Below the pieces are notes generated by a model that searched no databases, was not told where the DNA came from, and worked only from the letters and a program-made list of their open reading frames with translations. 64,000 nt of DNA, from NCBI GenBank assembly GCA_036338435.1, contig JAYZCG010000022.1, forward strand, positions 17,011 to 81,010, read 5' to 3'. Shown one piece after another: positions 51,997-61,265 of the stretch. The stretch comes from JAPYTY01 sp036338435 (GTDB lineage: Bacteria > Acidobacteriota > UBA6911 > RPQK01 > JADFOI01). Both the position numbers and the translations under genes were made by a program. Numbering within the stretch: position 1 is the stretch's first letter; each line of letters opens with the position of its first letter.

Positions 51997-53013
51997 TTAG
52001 CTTCCAATATATTGGGCATAGATGGCTTTAGCCTTGGAAATATCATTGGTTCCTCTGATAATAGAGCGACCGTCAGCAAATAGAGCAATTTCATATTTTC
52101 CGATTCTAATTCTCATCATGTGTTGATTGAAAGTGACCTGCCCACTCTTGTCCAGGCGTCGTGAAAGGTCCTGAAAATTCAGATGAGTGGTTTGTTGAGG
52201 TGAGATTTGCACGGCATTGCGACCACACAAGTGAGTCATTTGTGTATTTTCTTGTCCTTCCAAGAATCGAAATTTTCGTTGCTGGCAACACGGACACTTT
52301 GTGTTGTCAGCTCCCTGAGTTCCCGATGTTTGCCATGTGTCATTCCATATATCTATTCTTAAGATCTGCTCGGAGGGAGGTTGCCCAGTTAGAATTTTCA
52401 AAACTTGGGTTACCTGATAGGAGGCTATGATATGTACCACCGGAGCGAGGATTCCCACAGTGTCACATGTTTCAGAAGTGCCAATTGCTGGAGGTCCTTT
52501 AAATAGGCATTGTAGACAGGCGGAAGTACCCGGAGTAAAGGTGAAGGCGAGTCCGTAGCTTCCTACACAGGCTCCATATGCCCAGGGTATGTCATGTTTT
52601 ATGGCTACATCATTGATGAGAAAACGGGTTTCAAAATTGTCGGTTCCATCCACGATGATGTCATAGTTCTGGCACAGCGTTTCTATGTTTTGCCATGTTG
52701 CGTCTGCTGTCACTCCTTCGATGTTGATTTCGGAATTGATGGCGCGGAGTGCGCTTGTGGCAGCAACTGATTTGGGGATTCCTTGTGATACGTGTTCTTC
52801 AGTGAAGAGACTCTGACGTTGCAGATTACTTTTCTCGACAAAATCACGATCCACTAGTCTTAATTGACCAACGCCTGCCCGAGTCAACATCTCGGCACTG
52901 ACGCTACCTAATGCTCCACAACCTATCAAAACAACTTTGGAGGATCGAATTAGTTTTTGTCCTTTTTCCCCTATATCAGAAAAAAGAACCTGACGTGAAT
53001 ATCGATTTGTCAT
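51997..53013 (-). CDS. ThiF/MoeB-type E1-like adenylyltransferase
   Basis: This 338-residue enzyme activates the C-terminal glycine of a small sulfur-carrier protein (ThiS or MoaD type) by adenylation, for thiamine or molybdopterin synthesis. It has the nucleotide loop VLIGCGALGSVSAEML (residues about 28-43), LVDRDFVEKSNLQRQ with the arginine finger, DGTDNFETRFLINDV, a possible catalytic cysteine in TSETCDTVGILAP, and zinc cysteines CLQC and CPCC. An added C-terminal domain of about 75 residues (HLCGRNAVQI to the end) is seen in some ThiF/MoeB proteins. No thiS, thiG or moaD lies nearby, so I cannot choose the pathway. Confidence 0.88.
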   Translation of the reverse strand: MTNRYSRQVLFSDIGEKGQKLIRSSKVVLIGCGALGSVSAEMLTRAGVGQLRLVDRDFVEKSNLQRQSLFTEEHVSQGIPKSVAATSALRAINSEINIEGVTADATWQNIETLCQNYDIIVDGTDNFETRFLINDVAIKHDIPWAYGACVGSYGLAFTFTPGTSACLQCLFKGPPAIGTSETCDTVGILAPVVHIIASYQVTQVLKILTGQPPSEQILRIDIWNDTWQTSGTQGADNTKCPCCQQRKFRFLEGQENTQMTHLCGRNAVQISPQQTTHLNFQDLSRRLDKSGQVTFNQHMMRIRIGKYEIALFADGRSIIRGTNDISKAKAIYAQYIGS

Positions 53014-53088
53014 GGCATCAATGCTATGTTTGTGTTCCAGGTCTCGCAGTCTTGAAGTTACTGGTTCCTAGTTTTGAGACCTGAAATT

Positions 53089-54012
53089 TTAACCGAAAAT
53101 CTGTGCTCCAACCATGTCAAGATTTACGACTTTCCAGTTTGACTGGGTAGCATGAGCAGAGAGTGTATCGAGCATCCAATTCCCTATGTCTTCGTAATGG
53201 TCATCTGCCAATGCGATGATAGTTGAGCCAGAACCACTTATTGAAATGCCCAAAAGAGAATGAGCCCATCTATCATCGATATTTTCGAGTCTCAAGAGTT
53301 GATCCATGCCTGGGACCAGTTGCGAGCGAAAGGGTTGGTGCAGTCGATCGACCATAGCTTCACGGATGAATTCTTTTCGTCCGCTGTTAAGTGCATGGAT
53401 CAGCAGTCCACAACGTTGTAGATTGAAAGTTGTATCTTCACGAGAGTAGTGGTCTGGCAGGATGGCTCTCGCCTTGCGGGTGGAGACTGTGATCTCTGGT
53501 GTTACGATGACAAAGCTACAAGACAAAGAGGACCCTAGTCTTTCTGCCTGCATCTTTTTGTCATTGACCCAAGACAGTGTCCATCCCCCCAGGAGGCTGG
53601 CAGCTAGGTTGTCAGGATGGCCTTCAAGTGGGTAGGCGATCTGAAAAATCTGTTGGGCTTCTAGATTCTCATTGCATAGGCATTCTGCAATCTTGATGCC
53701 AGCAATAATAGCGGTTGCACTACTTCCAAGTCCACATCGAAGAGGAATCTGATTGTCCGTGCTAATCCGGCATCCTGAAATTTCGGCTCCCAACACTTTT
53801 AGGGCCATGCGCATTGCATGTAGGATCAAATTGTCTGCTTGGTTAGCAGGGAGTGGATAATCCGAGCTATCAATCCACTCAATTTGCTTTTCATGGGTAG
53901 GTTCTACCTGAACGGTAAGATACAGACTTAGAGCTGCAGAAACGGTATCAAATCCAGGTCCCAGGTTGCTCGTGCTAGCCGGAACGCGAACTGTAAAGGG
54001 ATCACTTCTCAT
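53089..54012 (-). CDS. thrB: Homoserine kinase
   Basis: This 307-residue GHMP-family kinase phosphorylates homoserine for threonine synthesis. It has the start RVPASTSNLGPGFDTVSAAL, the ATP loop PLRCGLGSSATAIIAG, the EGHPDNLAASLLGG segment, and a C-terminal GISISGSGSTIIAL glycine-rich loop. No thrA or thrC is nearby. It follows the fused aroDE gene by 33 bases and precedes the E1-like gene by 75 bases, all on the same strand. Confidence 0.95.
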   Translation of the reverse strand: MRSDPFTVRVPASTSNLGPGFDTVSAALSLYLTVQVEPTHEKQIEWIDSSDYPLPANQADNLILHAMRMALKVLGAEISGCRISTDNQIPLRCGLGSSATAIIAGIKIAECLCNENLEAQQIFQIAYPLEGHPDNLAASLLGGWTLSWVNDKKMQAERLGSSLSCSFVIVTPEITVSTRKARAILPDHYSREDTTFNLQRCGLLIHALNSGRKEFIREAMVDRLHQPFRSQLVPGMDQLLRLENIDDRWAHSLLGISISGSGSTIIALADDHYEDIGNWMLDTLSAHATQSNWKVVNLDMVGAQIFG

Positions 54013-54045
54013 CTCGGTTAGTGTACGATCTCCATTCTATTGGGT

Positions 54046-55515
54046 CTACGATACTTTTTTTGTAATCCTTTCCGTATTGTTAGCTATTTGGACAAGCTTC
54101 TTCATCATCTCACGATCAGGAGAGAGCCCCGTCCAGGCTTCAGATTGGAGTGCCGCTTGCTCGACGAACATTTCAATCCCGGATACCGTTTCTACTCCAC
54201 GACGTTGTGCTAAGTCCAAAAGCCTAGTTTTTTCAGGGTGATAGACCAGATCGTAGACAACTTCGAAGTTAATCTGGTCCTGCGTTAACGGGGCAGTATC
54301 GATGTCAGGATACTGGCCTACTGGCGTTGTATTGACACAGATGTGAGCAGAAACCGGAAGGTCAGAAAACAAGATGTATTTGCACCCGTATAATTTGGCA
54401 AAGTGGGATACTTTGTTGGAATTTCGGCCGACTACGGTCACTTGCACTCCCTGATCAATTAAGGCTTTAACAACCGTGTGAGCAACGCCCCCGTTTCCGA
54501 GGACAATGGCTGTTTTGTCCTTTAAATTAAAACGCGAGTTTAGTGCTTTGAGGAAGCCACTATAATCGGTATTGATACCTTTCCATACTGAGTCCATTTT
54601 CACCAAAGTATTAATCGAATCAACGGGAGAGTCATTGTGCTGAACACATTTGACCACGTCATTCTTAAAAGGAAGAGTTATGCTAAATCCAGAGAAGGGT
54701 AGAGAGCTCTTCTCAACGTAGTCAAACCAGTCCTTTACATCATCTAAAAGGAAGGGGAGATAGATCTTCTCAAGCTGGTGTTGTTGAAATAGCTGGTTGT
54801 GGATCGGAGGAGACAGTGAGTGGGCAACTGGATTCCCTAGCACACCATAGATGGAGGGGCAACTCTTCCACCGGGGGAGTTGATAGAGTTTGACTGCTTG
54901 ATCTAACGTCAGTTGTCCTGGTGCTGTCTTGTTGTTTTCATCCTCGGCCACGTATGTCCAGAAGTTCCCCAGAAAGGCTCCCAGAAAACGAGATGTTTGC
55001 CCTAGATCATTCATGCCCAAAATAATAAAGGGAGTATCTTGATCAAGGGATTCCATCCATTGCAGCAGAGATGTGAGTTCCCGTGTGTCACTGATGGAGG
55101 ATGCTACTTTGATTACATCACCCCCTGCCTTTTTGAGACGGCTAAAGAGGGCTGGTAGATCTGGAGGAAGGCGATCGAAGCAGTGGTGGGAACGCACAAT
55201 TCGTGTCGCGGCTGGAAAGGTAGGTGGTTTTTCCACGTCGCATTCTAGATCCACCCATTGGAATCCTGAGTGGGCAGCATTTTGCAGGAGATCGAGTCTA
55301 GTTTGTTCTGTTCCCTTGTAGTGTCCTCCATCGCGTGCTGGACGGCACGTTGCAATAAAATCAGTGCTAGAGTTGCTGGGAACAGAAGGCACAACCAACT
55401 TACTCAAATAGTCTAGACGTACTTCAATGTAGGGCACTTGTCCAGCATAGCGGGCGATTTTATTTTCCAGTACATCCGCAGAGGGATCTGCTAGGGAAAG
55501 GCAAAGTTTGATCAT
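54046..55515 (-). CDS. aroDE: Bifunctional 3-dehydroquinate dehydratase / shikimate dehydrogenase
   Basis: This 489-residue fusion carries two consecutive shikimate-pathway steps. Residues 1-215 are a type I (Schiff-base) dehydroquinase: EVRLDYL (31-37), the catalytic histidine in SHHCF (H111) and the Schiff-base lysine in VIKVASS (K136). Residues 220-489 are a shikimate dehydrogenase: GVLGNPVAHSLSPPIHN at 224, the catalytic lysine in ITLPFKND, the Rossmann loop VLGNGGVAHTVV and NTTPVGQYPD. The fusion resembles that of plants, Chlamydiae and some bacteria. It follows pgsA by 24 bases and precedes thrB. Confidence 0.94.
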   Translation of the reverse strand: MIKLCLSLADPSADVLENKIARYAGQVPYIEVRLDYLSKLVVPSVPSNSSTDFIATCRPARDGGHYKGTEQTRLDLLQNAAHSGFQWVDLECDVEKPPTFPAATRIVRSHHCFDRLPPDLPALFSRLKKAGGDVIKVASSISDTRELTSLLQWMESLDQDTPFIILGMNDLGQTSRFLGAFLGNFWTYVAEDENNKTAPGQLTLDQAVKLYQLPRWKSCPSIYGVLGNPVAHSLSPPIHNQLFQQHQLEKIYLPFLLDDVKDWFDYVEKSSLPFSGFSITLPFKNDVVKCVQHNDSPVDSINTLVKMDSVWKGINTDYSGFLKALNSRFNLKDKTAIVLGNGGVAHTVVKALIDQGVQVTVVGRNSNKVSHFAKLYGCKYILFSDLPVSAHICVNTTPVGQYPDIDTAPLTQDQINFEVVYDLVYHPEKTRLLDLAQRRGVETVSGIEMFVEQAALQSEAWTGLSPDREMMKKLVQIANNTERITKKVS

Positions 55516-55539
55516 TTAAGACAAATAACGGAGTCAGTT

Positions 55540-56181
55540 TTAAGATACTTTTCCCGTATTGATCAGCCCATCGATGGGTTTGCGATTTCTTCGTAGCATT
55601 TGGACGGGACGTCGATGGATGAGTTTCTTGCGATGCTTAATTCTTTCGTCAATTTGGCTCCAAAATCTTTCAAAGTACTGGATCATCGACATGATGGCCA
55701 AGGCCACAACTACCCACAAAAGGGCACTACCTAGTTCTACAAAAACTGAGTCGGGGAAAAGCTTGCCACAAATCAGACAGCCTACACAAAACACCTGGCT
55801 TGCCATTTTCGATTTCCCGAGTTTGGAGGCATCAATAGTGAAGCCTTCCGATGAGGCGATGCTACGGAGTCCCGTTACCGCAAACTCTCTCCCAATAACG
55901 ATCACCGCCATCCAAGCGGGAGCAACTTCTAACGCAACGAGCGACACAAGAGCTGAAGAGATGAGTAATTTGTCGGCAATGGGATCCAATAATTTCCCGA
56001 GAGTGGTGACTTGGTGCCGTTTGCGGGCCAGATAACCGTCGAAGTAGTCGGTCAGGCTCGCAGCCACAAATACAATTAACCCCCAGGCCTCCCGCTCGGC
56101 CAAACGACCTGTCAGCAGAAAGACTACCAGCAGTGGAACCAGAAAAATTCGCGATAGGGTTAAAGCGTTTGGAAGATTCAT
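55540..56181 (-). CDS. pgsA: CDP-diacylglycerol--glycerol-3-phosphate 3-phosphatidyltransferase
   Basis: This membrane enzyme makes phosphatidylglycerol phosphate. The 213-residue protein starts with NLPNALTLSRIFLVPLLVVF and has the CDP-alcohol phosphotransferase motif, starting DYFDGYLARKRH and ending GKLLDPIADKLL (the aspartates and DG-AR-G-D-D spacing are intact). Four to six membrane helices follow. It is about 30 residues longer at the C-terminus than E. coli PgsA, with a basic tail (KHRKKLIHRRPVQMLRRNRK). It is divergent from uvrC. Confidence 0.93.
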   Translation of the reverse strand: MNLPNALTLSRIFLVPLLVVFLLTGRLAEREAWGLIVFVAASLTDYFDGYLARKRHQVTTLGKLLDPIADKLLISSALVSLVALEVAPAWMAVIVIGREFAVTGLRSIASSEGFTIDASKLGKSKMASQVFCVGCLICGKLFPDSVFVELGSALLWVVVALAIMSMIQYFERFWSQIDERIKHRKKLIHRRPVQMLRRNRKPIDGLINTGKVS

Positions 56182-56294
56182 GCCCAGGGCTACTCTAACA
56201 CAAATGCAAGGGGGGAAGAATAGGAGATAACAATTAGACGGTTGGTGCGTATTAGATTATTGATTTCCGCGCGAAAAAAAGTAGAAACGCACGC

Positions 56295-56300
56295 TATAAT
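56295..56300 (+). promoter_or_regulatory. Perfect -10 box just before the uvrC start
   Basis: TATAAT lies 7 bases before the GTG at 56308. Transcription would start at or next to that GTG, giving a leaderless message. There is no good -35 at the expected distance, so its use is uncertain. Confidence 0.4.
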
Positions 56301-56307
56301 TAACATT

Positions 56308-58110
56308 GTGTTAGAAGAGAAGCTTGGGATGCTACCCAACAAGCCTGGCGTGTACCTTTTCAAGGATGTTGGGCAACGGGTTATCTACATTGGTAAGGCC
56401 AAAGATCTGAAACATAGGGTGTGTTCCTACTTTCAATTGTCTCGCAATTTAGATCACAAAACCCGAGTTCTCAAGGAACACATCCAGGACTTGGACTACA
56501 TTGTGACCGACAATGAACTAGAGGCACTCTTTCTAGAAAGTAATCTGGTCAAACAAGAGAAACCTAAATTTAACATCAACCTAAAGGATGACAAGGCGTT
56601 TCTGCATATTAAGATTACGGTGAATGACCCGTATCCATTGGTGGTACTGACGAGACGAGTGTTGGATGATGGAGCCATGTATTTTGGGCCATTTTTGCCG
56701 GCCTCCCTAGCACGCAATACTATTAAGATTATTAATCGGCACTTCCTCTTGAGAACCTGTACGATCGAAATTGATGGCCAACTTGATCGGCCTTGTCTGG
56801 AATATCATATTAAACGTTGCCTGGGACCCTGTGTCCAAGGACTCTGCACCCAGGAAGGGTATTCACAGGCGGTTAAGGATGTGATTCTGTTCCTGGAGGG
56901 AAAGAATGAAGAACTTACGAACAATCTAAAGCAGAAGATGATAGAGGCATCAGAGCAGCAACATTATGAAGCAGCCGCCTTTTATCGTGATCGGATCAAG
57001 ATATTAAAGGATCTTACCAAGAAACAAAAAGCGATCCAGGAAGATGGGGAGGACATTGATATTTTTGCCTACTGCCGGGAGGAAAATCGCGTAGCGCTAC
57101 AACTCTTTATGCTGAGAGGAGGGCGCATTGTGGGTAAGCGTGAGTTTTACTGGGAAAGGCTGAATTTTTTCTTACCTGCGCAGTTTCTAAGAGATGCCCT
57201 TCAGCAATATTATCTAACCGCTGGATTTATTCCCCACCAGGTTTATCTTCCCACCGAGATTGAGGATCAGGAGTTAATGGCCCAGTGGCTGAGCAAAAAA
57301 CTTCAAGAACAAACTCCGAGGCGCCGGGTTAACATGACGGTTCCCAAGCGTGGACAGAAGCACAATATGGTGCTTCTGGTAGAAAAGAACGCTAAAATTG
57401 CTTTTGAAAGCCGATTTAAAATTCTTAAATCGGAACAACAGAATCTCCTCGAGTGTCTTCAGAGGGATTTGGATCTTCCTCAGTCGCCTCAATGGATTGA
57501 AGCCGTTGATGTTTCCAATATCCAGGGATCTGAAAGCGTTGCCTCAGTAGTAGTATGTGAGGGAGGTGTTATCCAAAAGAGACACTTTCGGAAATACAGG
57601 ATCAAGAGTGTACAAGGTTCTGATGATGTGAAATCCATTTATGAGGTGGTGTCCCGACGTTATAGTCGACTTCAATCCGAAGGCGCTCCATTACCTGATC
57701 TCATCTTAATTGATGGGGGTAGAGGACAACTTCATGCTGCCTATCAGGCATTAGTAGAGCTGGGAATCGAGGATGTCCCTTTGGCCAGTATTGCCAAGCG
57801 TGAAGAGATAATTTTTCTGCAGGGTCGGGAAGCACCTATTCGATTGCCCAGAATCTCACCTGTACTTCATATGATCCAGGCAATCCGAGACGAGGCGCAT
57901 CGTTTTGCTCTTGCTTATCACCGTAAACGTCGTTCAATGCGAGATTTCAAGTCCTCCTTGGATCAGATTGATGGCATTGGAGAAAAGCGCAAAAAGTTGC
58001 TGTTACGCACTTTTGGAAGTGTTGCCAAAATTAAATATGCCACGATCCAAGATTTGGCTTCTGTCGTAGGAGACAAGCTAGCTCGCCGAGTTAAAGCAGC
58101 ATTAAATTAA
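56308..58110 (+). CDS. uvrC: Excinuclease ABC subunit C
   Basis: This 600-residue nuclease makes both cuts around damaged bases in nucleotide-excision repair. It has the N-terminal GIY-YIG domain (LPNKPGVYLFKD, VIYIGKAKDLKHRVCSYF), the CLEYHIKRCLGPC cysteines, a UVR domain (KQKMIEASEQQHYEAAAFYR), the RNase H-like region (AVDVSNIQG, LILIDGGRGQLHAA) and C-terminal helix-hairpin-helices (LDQIDGIGEKRKKLLL). The frame opens earlier at a TTG (56242), but GTG 56308 (VLEEKLGMLPNKPGVY) matches the usual UvrC N-terminus, and an ATG at 56329 would remove conserved residues. It is convergent with the DUF84 gene. Confidence 0.96.
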   Translation: MLEEKLGMLPNKPGVYLFKDVGQRVIYIGKAKDLKHRVCSYFQLSRNLDHKTRVLKEHIQDLDYIVTDNELEALFLESNLVKQEKPKFNINLKDDKAFLHIKITVNDPYPLVVLTRRVLDDGAMYFGPFLPASLARNTIKIINRHFLLRTCTIEIDGQLDRPCLEYHIKRCLGPCVQGLCTQEGYSQAVKDVILFLEGKNEELTNNLKQKMIEASEQQHYEAAAFYRDRIKILKDLTKKQKAIQEDGEDIDIFAYCREENRVALQLFMLRGGRIVGKREFYWERLNFFLPAQFLRDALQQYYLTAGFIPHQVYLPTEIEDQELMAQWLSKKLQEQTPRRRVNMTVPKRGQKHNMVLLVEKNAKIAFESRFKILKSEQQNLLECLQRDLDLPQSPQWIEAVDVSNIQGSESVASVVVCEGGVIQKRHFRKYRIKSVQGSDDVKSIYEVVSRRYSRLQSEGAPLPDLILIDGGRGQLHAAYQALVELGIEDVPLASIAKREEIIFLQGREAPIRLPRISPVLHMIQAIRDEAHRFALAYHRKRRSMRDFKSSLDQIDGIGEKRKKLLLRTFGSVAKIKYATIQDLASVVGDKLARRVKAALN

Positions 58111-58121
58111 CTCAAATTTAG

Positions 58122-58142
58122 AAAAAAGTGCATAGCGTGCAC
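58122..58142 (-). terminator. Candidate intrinsic terminator of the DUF84 gene
   Basis: On the minus strand GTGCA, a 5-base loop and TGCAC are followed by TTTTTT (58127 to 58122). The stem is only 5 bases. It lies 46 bases after the DUF84 stop, between two convergent genes, where a terminator is expected. Confidence 0.4.
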
Positions 58143-58187
58143 GAAAGTGTCTTCCTTATGCTTCTGGCATGTAGTAATAGAACGCCT

Positions 58188-58763
58188 TTACTGGTATGCC
58201 TCTGGGTTGTAGAAGGGGGCAAAGGCTGCGATGAGGGCGACGACAAAGGCACTCTGTCTGGTCATCATGTTATGAGTGAGGATTCCCCAGGCTCCCCTTC
58301 CGTTTCCTACATCGGATTGGTTGGTGATGCGATCCATCACGATTCCCAGTTCGATTCCTCGATCTATGACAGGGTCTGCAATAAAAGAGGGAACATAGAG
58401 ACCTCCACTATGTCCAAAATAGCCCTTATAGCCGTCTGACACGTAAGCCCAATTTTCTACGAATGCGCGCCGATGCGGGCCTTCCGGATCCATAACATTA
58501 AAACCTGATTCGAGCCCAATATAAAAATCAACCTCGGATTTTTCGCGTTTCAACTGTAATATGAGGTTTTCGGTACGGTTACGAGCCCCATTCATCAATG
58601 CTGCAATGTCTAAAGGCATTTCTGAAGAGTTGTTGGACATGTCATAACTGGTGAAAATTATTTTTTCATCAGAATCTTCTAGCAACTTAGATCCAAAAAC
58701 CTCCCAGGCTTCCCTAACGGCCTTAACTTTGGGCTCACGGGTACTACCAACAGCAATTTTCAT
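58188..58763 (-). CDS. DUF84-family inosine/xanthosine triphosphatase
   Basis: This 191-residue protein resembles the DUF84 / YjjX family, which hydrolyses ITP and XTP. It has the start KIAVGSTREPKVKAVREAWE, the substrate loop YIGLESGF, and the family line DRITNQSDVGNGRGAWGILT. It would be a second house-cleaning NTPase beside rdgB. The start ATG 58761-58763 (MKIAVGS) is preferred over a TTG 9 bases earlier. It is 138 bases after ispF on the same strand. Confidence 0.88.
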   Translation of the reverse strand: MKIAVGSTREPKVKAVREAWEVFGSKLLEDSDEKIIFTSYDMSNNSSEMPLDIAALMNGARNRTENLILQLKREKSEVDFYIGLESGFNVMDPEGPHRRAFVENWAYVSDGYKGYFGHSGGLYVPSFIADPVIDRGIELGIVMDRITNQSDVGNGRGAWGILTHNMMTRQSAFVVALIAAFAPFYNPEAYQ

Positions 58764-58901
58764 GCAAAACAATTTTACTGCTGATAACTGACAACAGGCA
58801 GCACAAAACTTGTGAATGTCCTATGAAATTGGCTACAAGCGAGATGATAGGGATCTAGGTATTGTAGTGCGACATTTGGTTAATAGTCTGGCAGTTCAGG
58901 A

Positions 58902-59402
58902 TCATTGTGCTTGGGTTATCAACACGGTTGCCTGAACGGCCAGCCCTTCTCCTCGACCAATCGGGCCTTGTCCCTCCATTGTAGTAGCTTTGATTCCAAT
59001 CATGGTGGGTTGTAGATCGAGGGTGCGGGCTAAGTTGGCTTTGATGGCTTCAACATGCGGTCCAATTTCAGGTTTTTCGGTAACAACGGTAAGATCTATA
59101 TTGCCTACACGGAAGCCCTGTTCTTGTAGCAATTGGTAGACTTTCTCTAGGAGCAAAAGACTAGAAATGTTCTGATAACTGACATCGGAGTCTGGGAAAT
59201 AATGTCCGACATCTCTTAGACCAGCTGCTCCCAACAAGGCATCCATGGTGGCGTGCAAAAGGGCATCGGCATCGGAGTGGCCCTCTAGACCCTGAGGATG
59301 TGGAATATGTATCCCTCCCAGTATGAGTTTTCTCCCCTCCTTAAAAGGGTGAAAATCATAGCCGGTACCGACACGAAAAGGTAGCTTTGCTGTGGAGTTC
59401 AC
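58902..59402 (-). CDS. ispF: 2-C-methyl-D-erythritol 2,4-cyclodiphosphate synthase
   Basis: This 166-residue enzyme of the MEP isoprenoid pathway closes the cyclodiphosphate. It has the metal-binding VGTGYDFHPF and GLEGHSDADALLHA, then DVGHYFPDSD, DLTVVTEKPEIGPH and the threonine-rich ATTMEGQGPIGRGEG. The start is GTG 59400-59402: an AAGGAGG lies 4 bases before it, and it overlaps the ispD stop as GTGA. A TTG 15 bases earlier is less likely. Confidence 0.97.
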   Translation of the reverse strand: MNSTAKLPFRVGTGYDFHPFKEGRKLILGGIHIPHPQGLEGHSDADALLHATMDALLGAAGLRDVGHYFPDSDVSYQNISSLLLLEKVYQLLQEQGFRVGNIDLTVVTEKPEIGPHVEAIKANLARTLDLQPTMIGIKATTMEGQGPIGRGEGLAVQATVLITQAQ

Positions 59403-60040
59403 ACATCCTCCTTCCAAGTGATCTTAACGTTGGTCCTTTCACCCGGAACGATGTGGACTGGAATACCCAATCGTTCTACCAGAATAGATTCATCAGTTCC
59501 GTAGAAATTTTCTTTCATGGCTGATTCTAAGGCGGATTGCAGTATAGCCATCTTGAATCCCTGTGGCGTCTGCGCCAGAGCTATATTTTTCCGATCGATA
59601 GTTCTAACCACTCGGTCTTGATGCACTTCTTTGACAGTATCGTCCACGGAAGAAATTGGCACACAGGCCCCGTATTGATGGGCTCCCTCGACGACCCTGG
59701 AAATGAGTTCCAGTGAAGGAAATGGGCGAGCAGCATCGTGAATCAAAACGATTTCGTTGCTACTGGATAGACGGCTAATCCCTTTATAGACGGAGTCTTG
59801 ACGTTCAGGTCCCCCTGCTTCCAGACACAGTTTTTCATTGTATGGTAAGTTTTGGATTTGTTTTGTTACTTCTTCGATCCAGTCGATCGGAACGACGATG
59901 ATAGCTTCATCAAAAATTCTTTGAAAGCTTTCCAAAGCATGAAGATATAGGGGCTTACTATCAAGTGGCACAAACTGTTTTGGAGTGTTGGATCCGAATC
60001 GGGACCCAGTACCAGCTGCGGCAAGAACCAGACCAATCAA
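59399..60040 (-). CDS. ispD: 2-C-methyl-D-erythritol 4-phosphate cytidylyltransferase
   Basis: This 213-residue enzyme makes CDP-methylerythritol in the MEP pathway. The nucleotidyl loop is LVLAAAGTGSRFGSNTPKQF. Further motifs are AGGPERQDSVYKGI, IHDAARPF and AQTPQGFK, and the end has KITWKED. The start codon is TTG, overlapping the stop of the PIN-TRAM gene as TTGA. Its stop overlaps ispF. The order PIN-TRAM, ispD, ispF is also found in Bacillus (yacL-ispD-ispF). Confidence 0.97.
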   Translation of the reverse strand: MIGLVLAAAGTGSRFGSNTPKQFVPLDSKPLYLHALESFQRIFDEAIIVVPIDWIEEVTKQIQNLPYNEKLCLEAGGPERQDSVYKGISRLSSSNEIVLIHDAARPFPSLELISRVVEGAHQYGACVPISSVDDTVKEVHQDRVVRTIDRKNIALAQTPQGFKMAILQSALESAMKENFYGTDESILVERLGIPVHIVPGERTNVKITWKEDV

Positions 60041-61071
60041 TGGCGTGTTACCTGCTCCTGCGCAGAGTGGTCTTCCGGTTGCTCTTGTACAGATGACTGA
60101 TATTTGCCAAAAATCATTTTCCCCGCTGTCGTTTGCAGCACGCTAGTTACTACGGTATTAACCGTTTTCCCAATCATTTTTCTCGCATTATCCACCACGA
60201 CCATAGTCCCATCTCCCAAGTAAGCTATGCCCTGATTGTATTCCTTTCCTTGTTTGAGAATGAATACAGACATGCTCTCACCCGGAAGAACCACTGGTTT
60301 CAGGACATTGGCAAGTTCATTTATATTTAGGACGTCTACCCCACGTAGTTTGGCCACCTTATTCAGATTGAAATCGTTGGTAATTATTTTTGCTCCGGTT
60401 TCCTTTGCCAGTTCAATCAGCTTCAGATCAACTTCAGCGATCTCAGGATAATCCTGGTCGATAATTTTTACGGTGATGTTCGGCTTTTTCTTGATCTCAT
60501 CCAGGATATCAAGTCCTAGCCGCCCTCGGTTCCTTTTCATGGAATCTGATGAATCGGCTACCATTTGCAGCTCACGAAGAACAAATTGTGGAAGCAGTAA
60601 CTGGCCCTCCAAAAACCCGGTGTCCAAGATATCAGAGACACGTCCGTCAATGATTACACTGGTGTCGAGGACCTTCACCAGTTTTCTAGAGGGTTGTCCT
60701 TTTTTGAGTCCCTCGAAACTGACGTTCAGTAAAGAGCCTTTAGTGGCTCCTACAGACATCCCAATGTGGACTAGGGCAATCAAAGTGAAAAATTGTACAA
60801 AGCTTTCTGTCTTGGGAGAAAGGACTGCTATATTCTCAATTACCACGCTTACAAGAGAAGCGGCAATAATGCCCACAAGCGATCCCAGTGCTGCTCCGAT
60901 TAAAACTCTTGCCGAATGATGGCGAGCCTTAACTTCAAAAAAAATGATGGCTGCGGAAAGGGACATGCCCACGCCGAGAGCGAGTTCCAAGGGAAGATCA
61001 AAAGGTCGCAATGAGACCGCGGCCACAGTGATCAAGATGGCAAAGACTGTGCGGAACAGCCACAACCTCAT
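60037..61071 (-). CDS. PIN-TRAM domain membrane protein (YacL family)
   Basis: This 344-residue protein has four N-terminal membrane helices (about residues 6-115). They are followed by a PIN nuclease-like domain with acidic residues in VLDTSVIIDGRVSDIL, LPQFVLRELQMVADS and KIITNDFNLNK, and a C-terminal TRAM domain (GQGIAYLGDGTMVVVDNARK as YNQGIAYLGDGTMVVVDNAR). It probably acts on RNA at the membrane; its target is unknown. The intact acidic residues suggest the nuclease site is active. It is first in the run with ispD and ispF. Confidence 0.92.
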   Translation of the reverse strand: MRLWLFRTVFAILITVAAVSLRPFDLPLELALGVGMSLSAAIIFFEVKARHHSARVLIGAALGSLVGIIAASLVSVVIENIAVLSPKTESFVQFFTLIALVHIGMSVGATKGSLLNVSFEGLKKGQPSRKLVKVLDTSVIIDGRVSDILDTGFLEGQLLLPQFVLRELQMVADSSDSMKRNRGRLGLDILDEIKKKPNITVKIIDQDYPEIAEVDLKLIELAKETGAKIITNDFNLNKVAKLRGVDVLNINELANVLKPVVLPGESMSVFILKQGKEYNQGIAYLGDGTMVVVDNARKMIGKTVNTVVTSVLQTTAGKMIFGKYQSSVQEQPEDHSAQEQVTRH

Positions 61072-61265
61072 GACAGTCTATCCCTCCTTAGGTAGAAGTG
61101 GTTGGAAAAGCCAATTATATCGTGTTTGCCGAAGTGATGTCCAGACACGTAACAGATACGAACATTGTGTCGCATGTGCATGGGAGAGGAAATTATTCTT
61201 TTGGTACTTAGGAAAATGAGCCTAGTAAATGGAGCCTATTGTTTCCGTTGATAGATAGAGGAGCA

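Noticed and set aside
58128..58439. 103-codon open frame downstream of uvrC on the plus strand
   Set aside because: Most of it lies over the well-supported DUF84 gene on the other strand, and it begins in the likely terminator hairpin.
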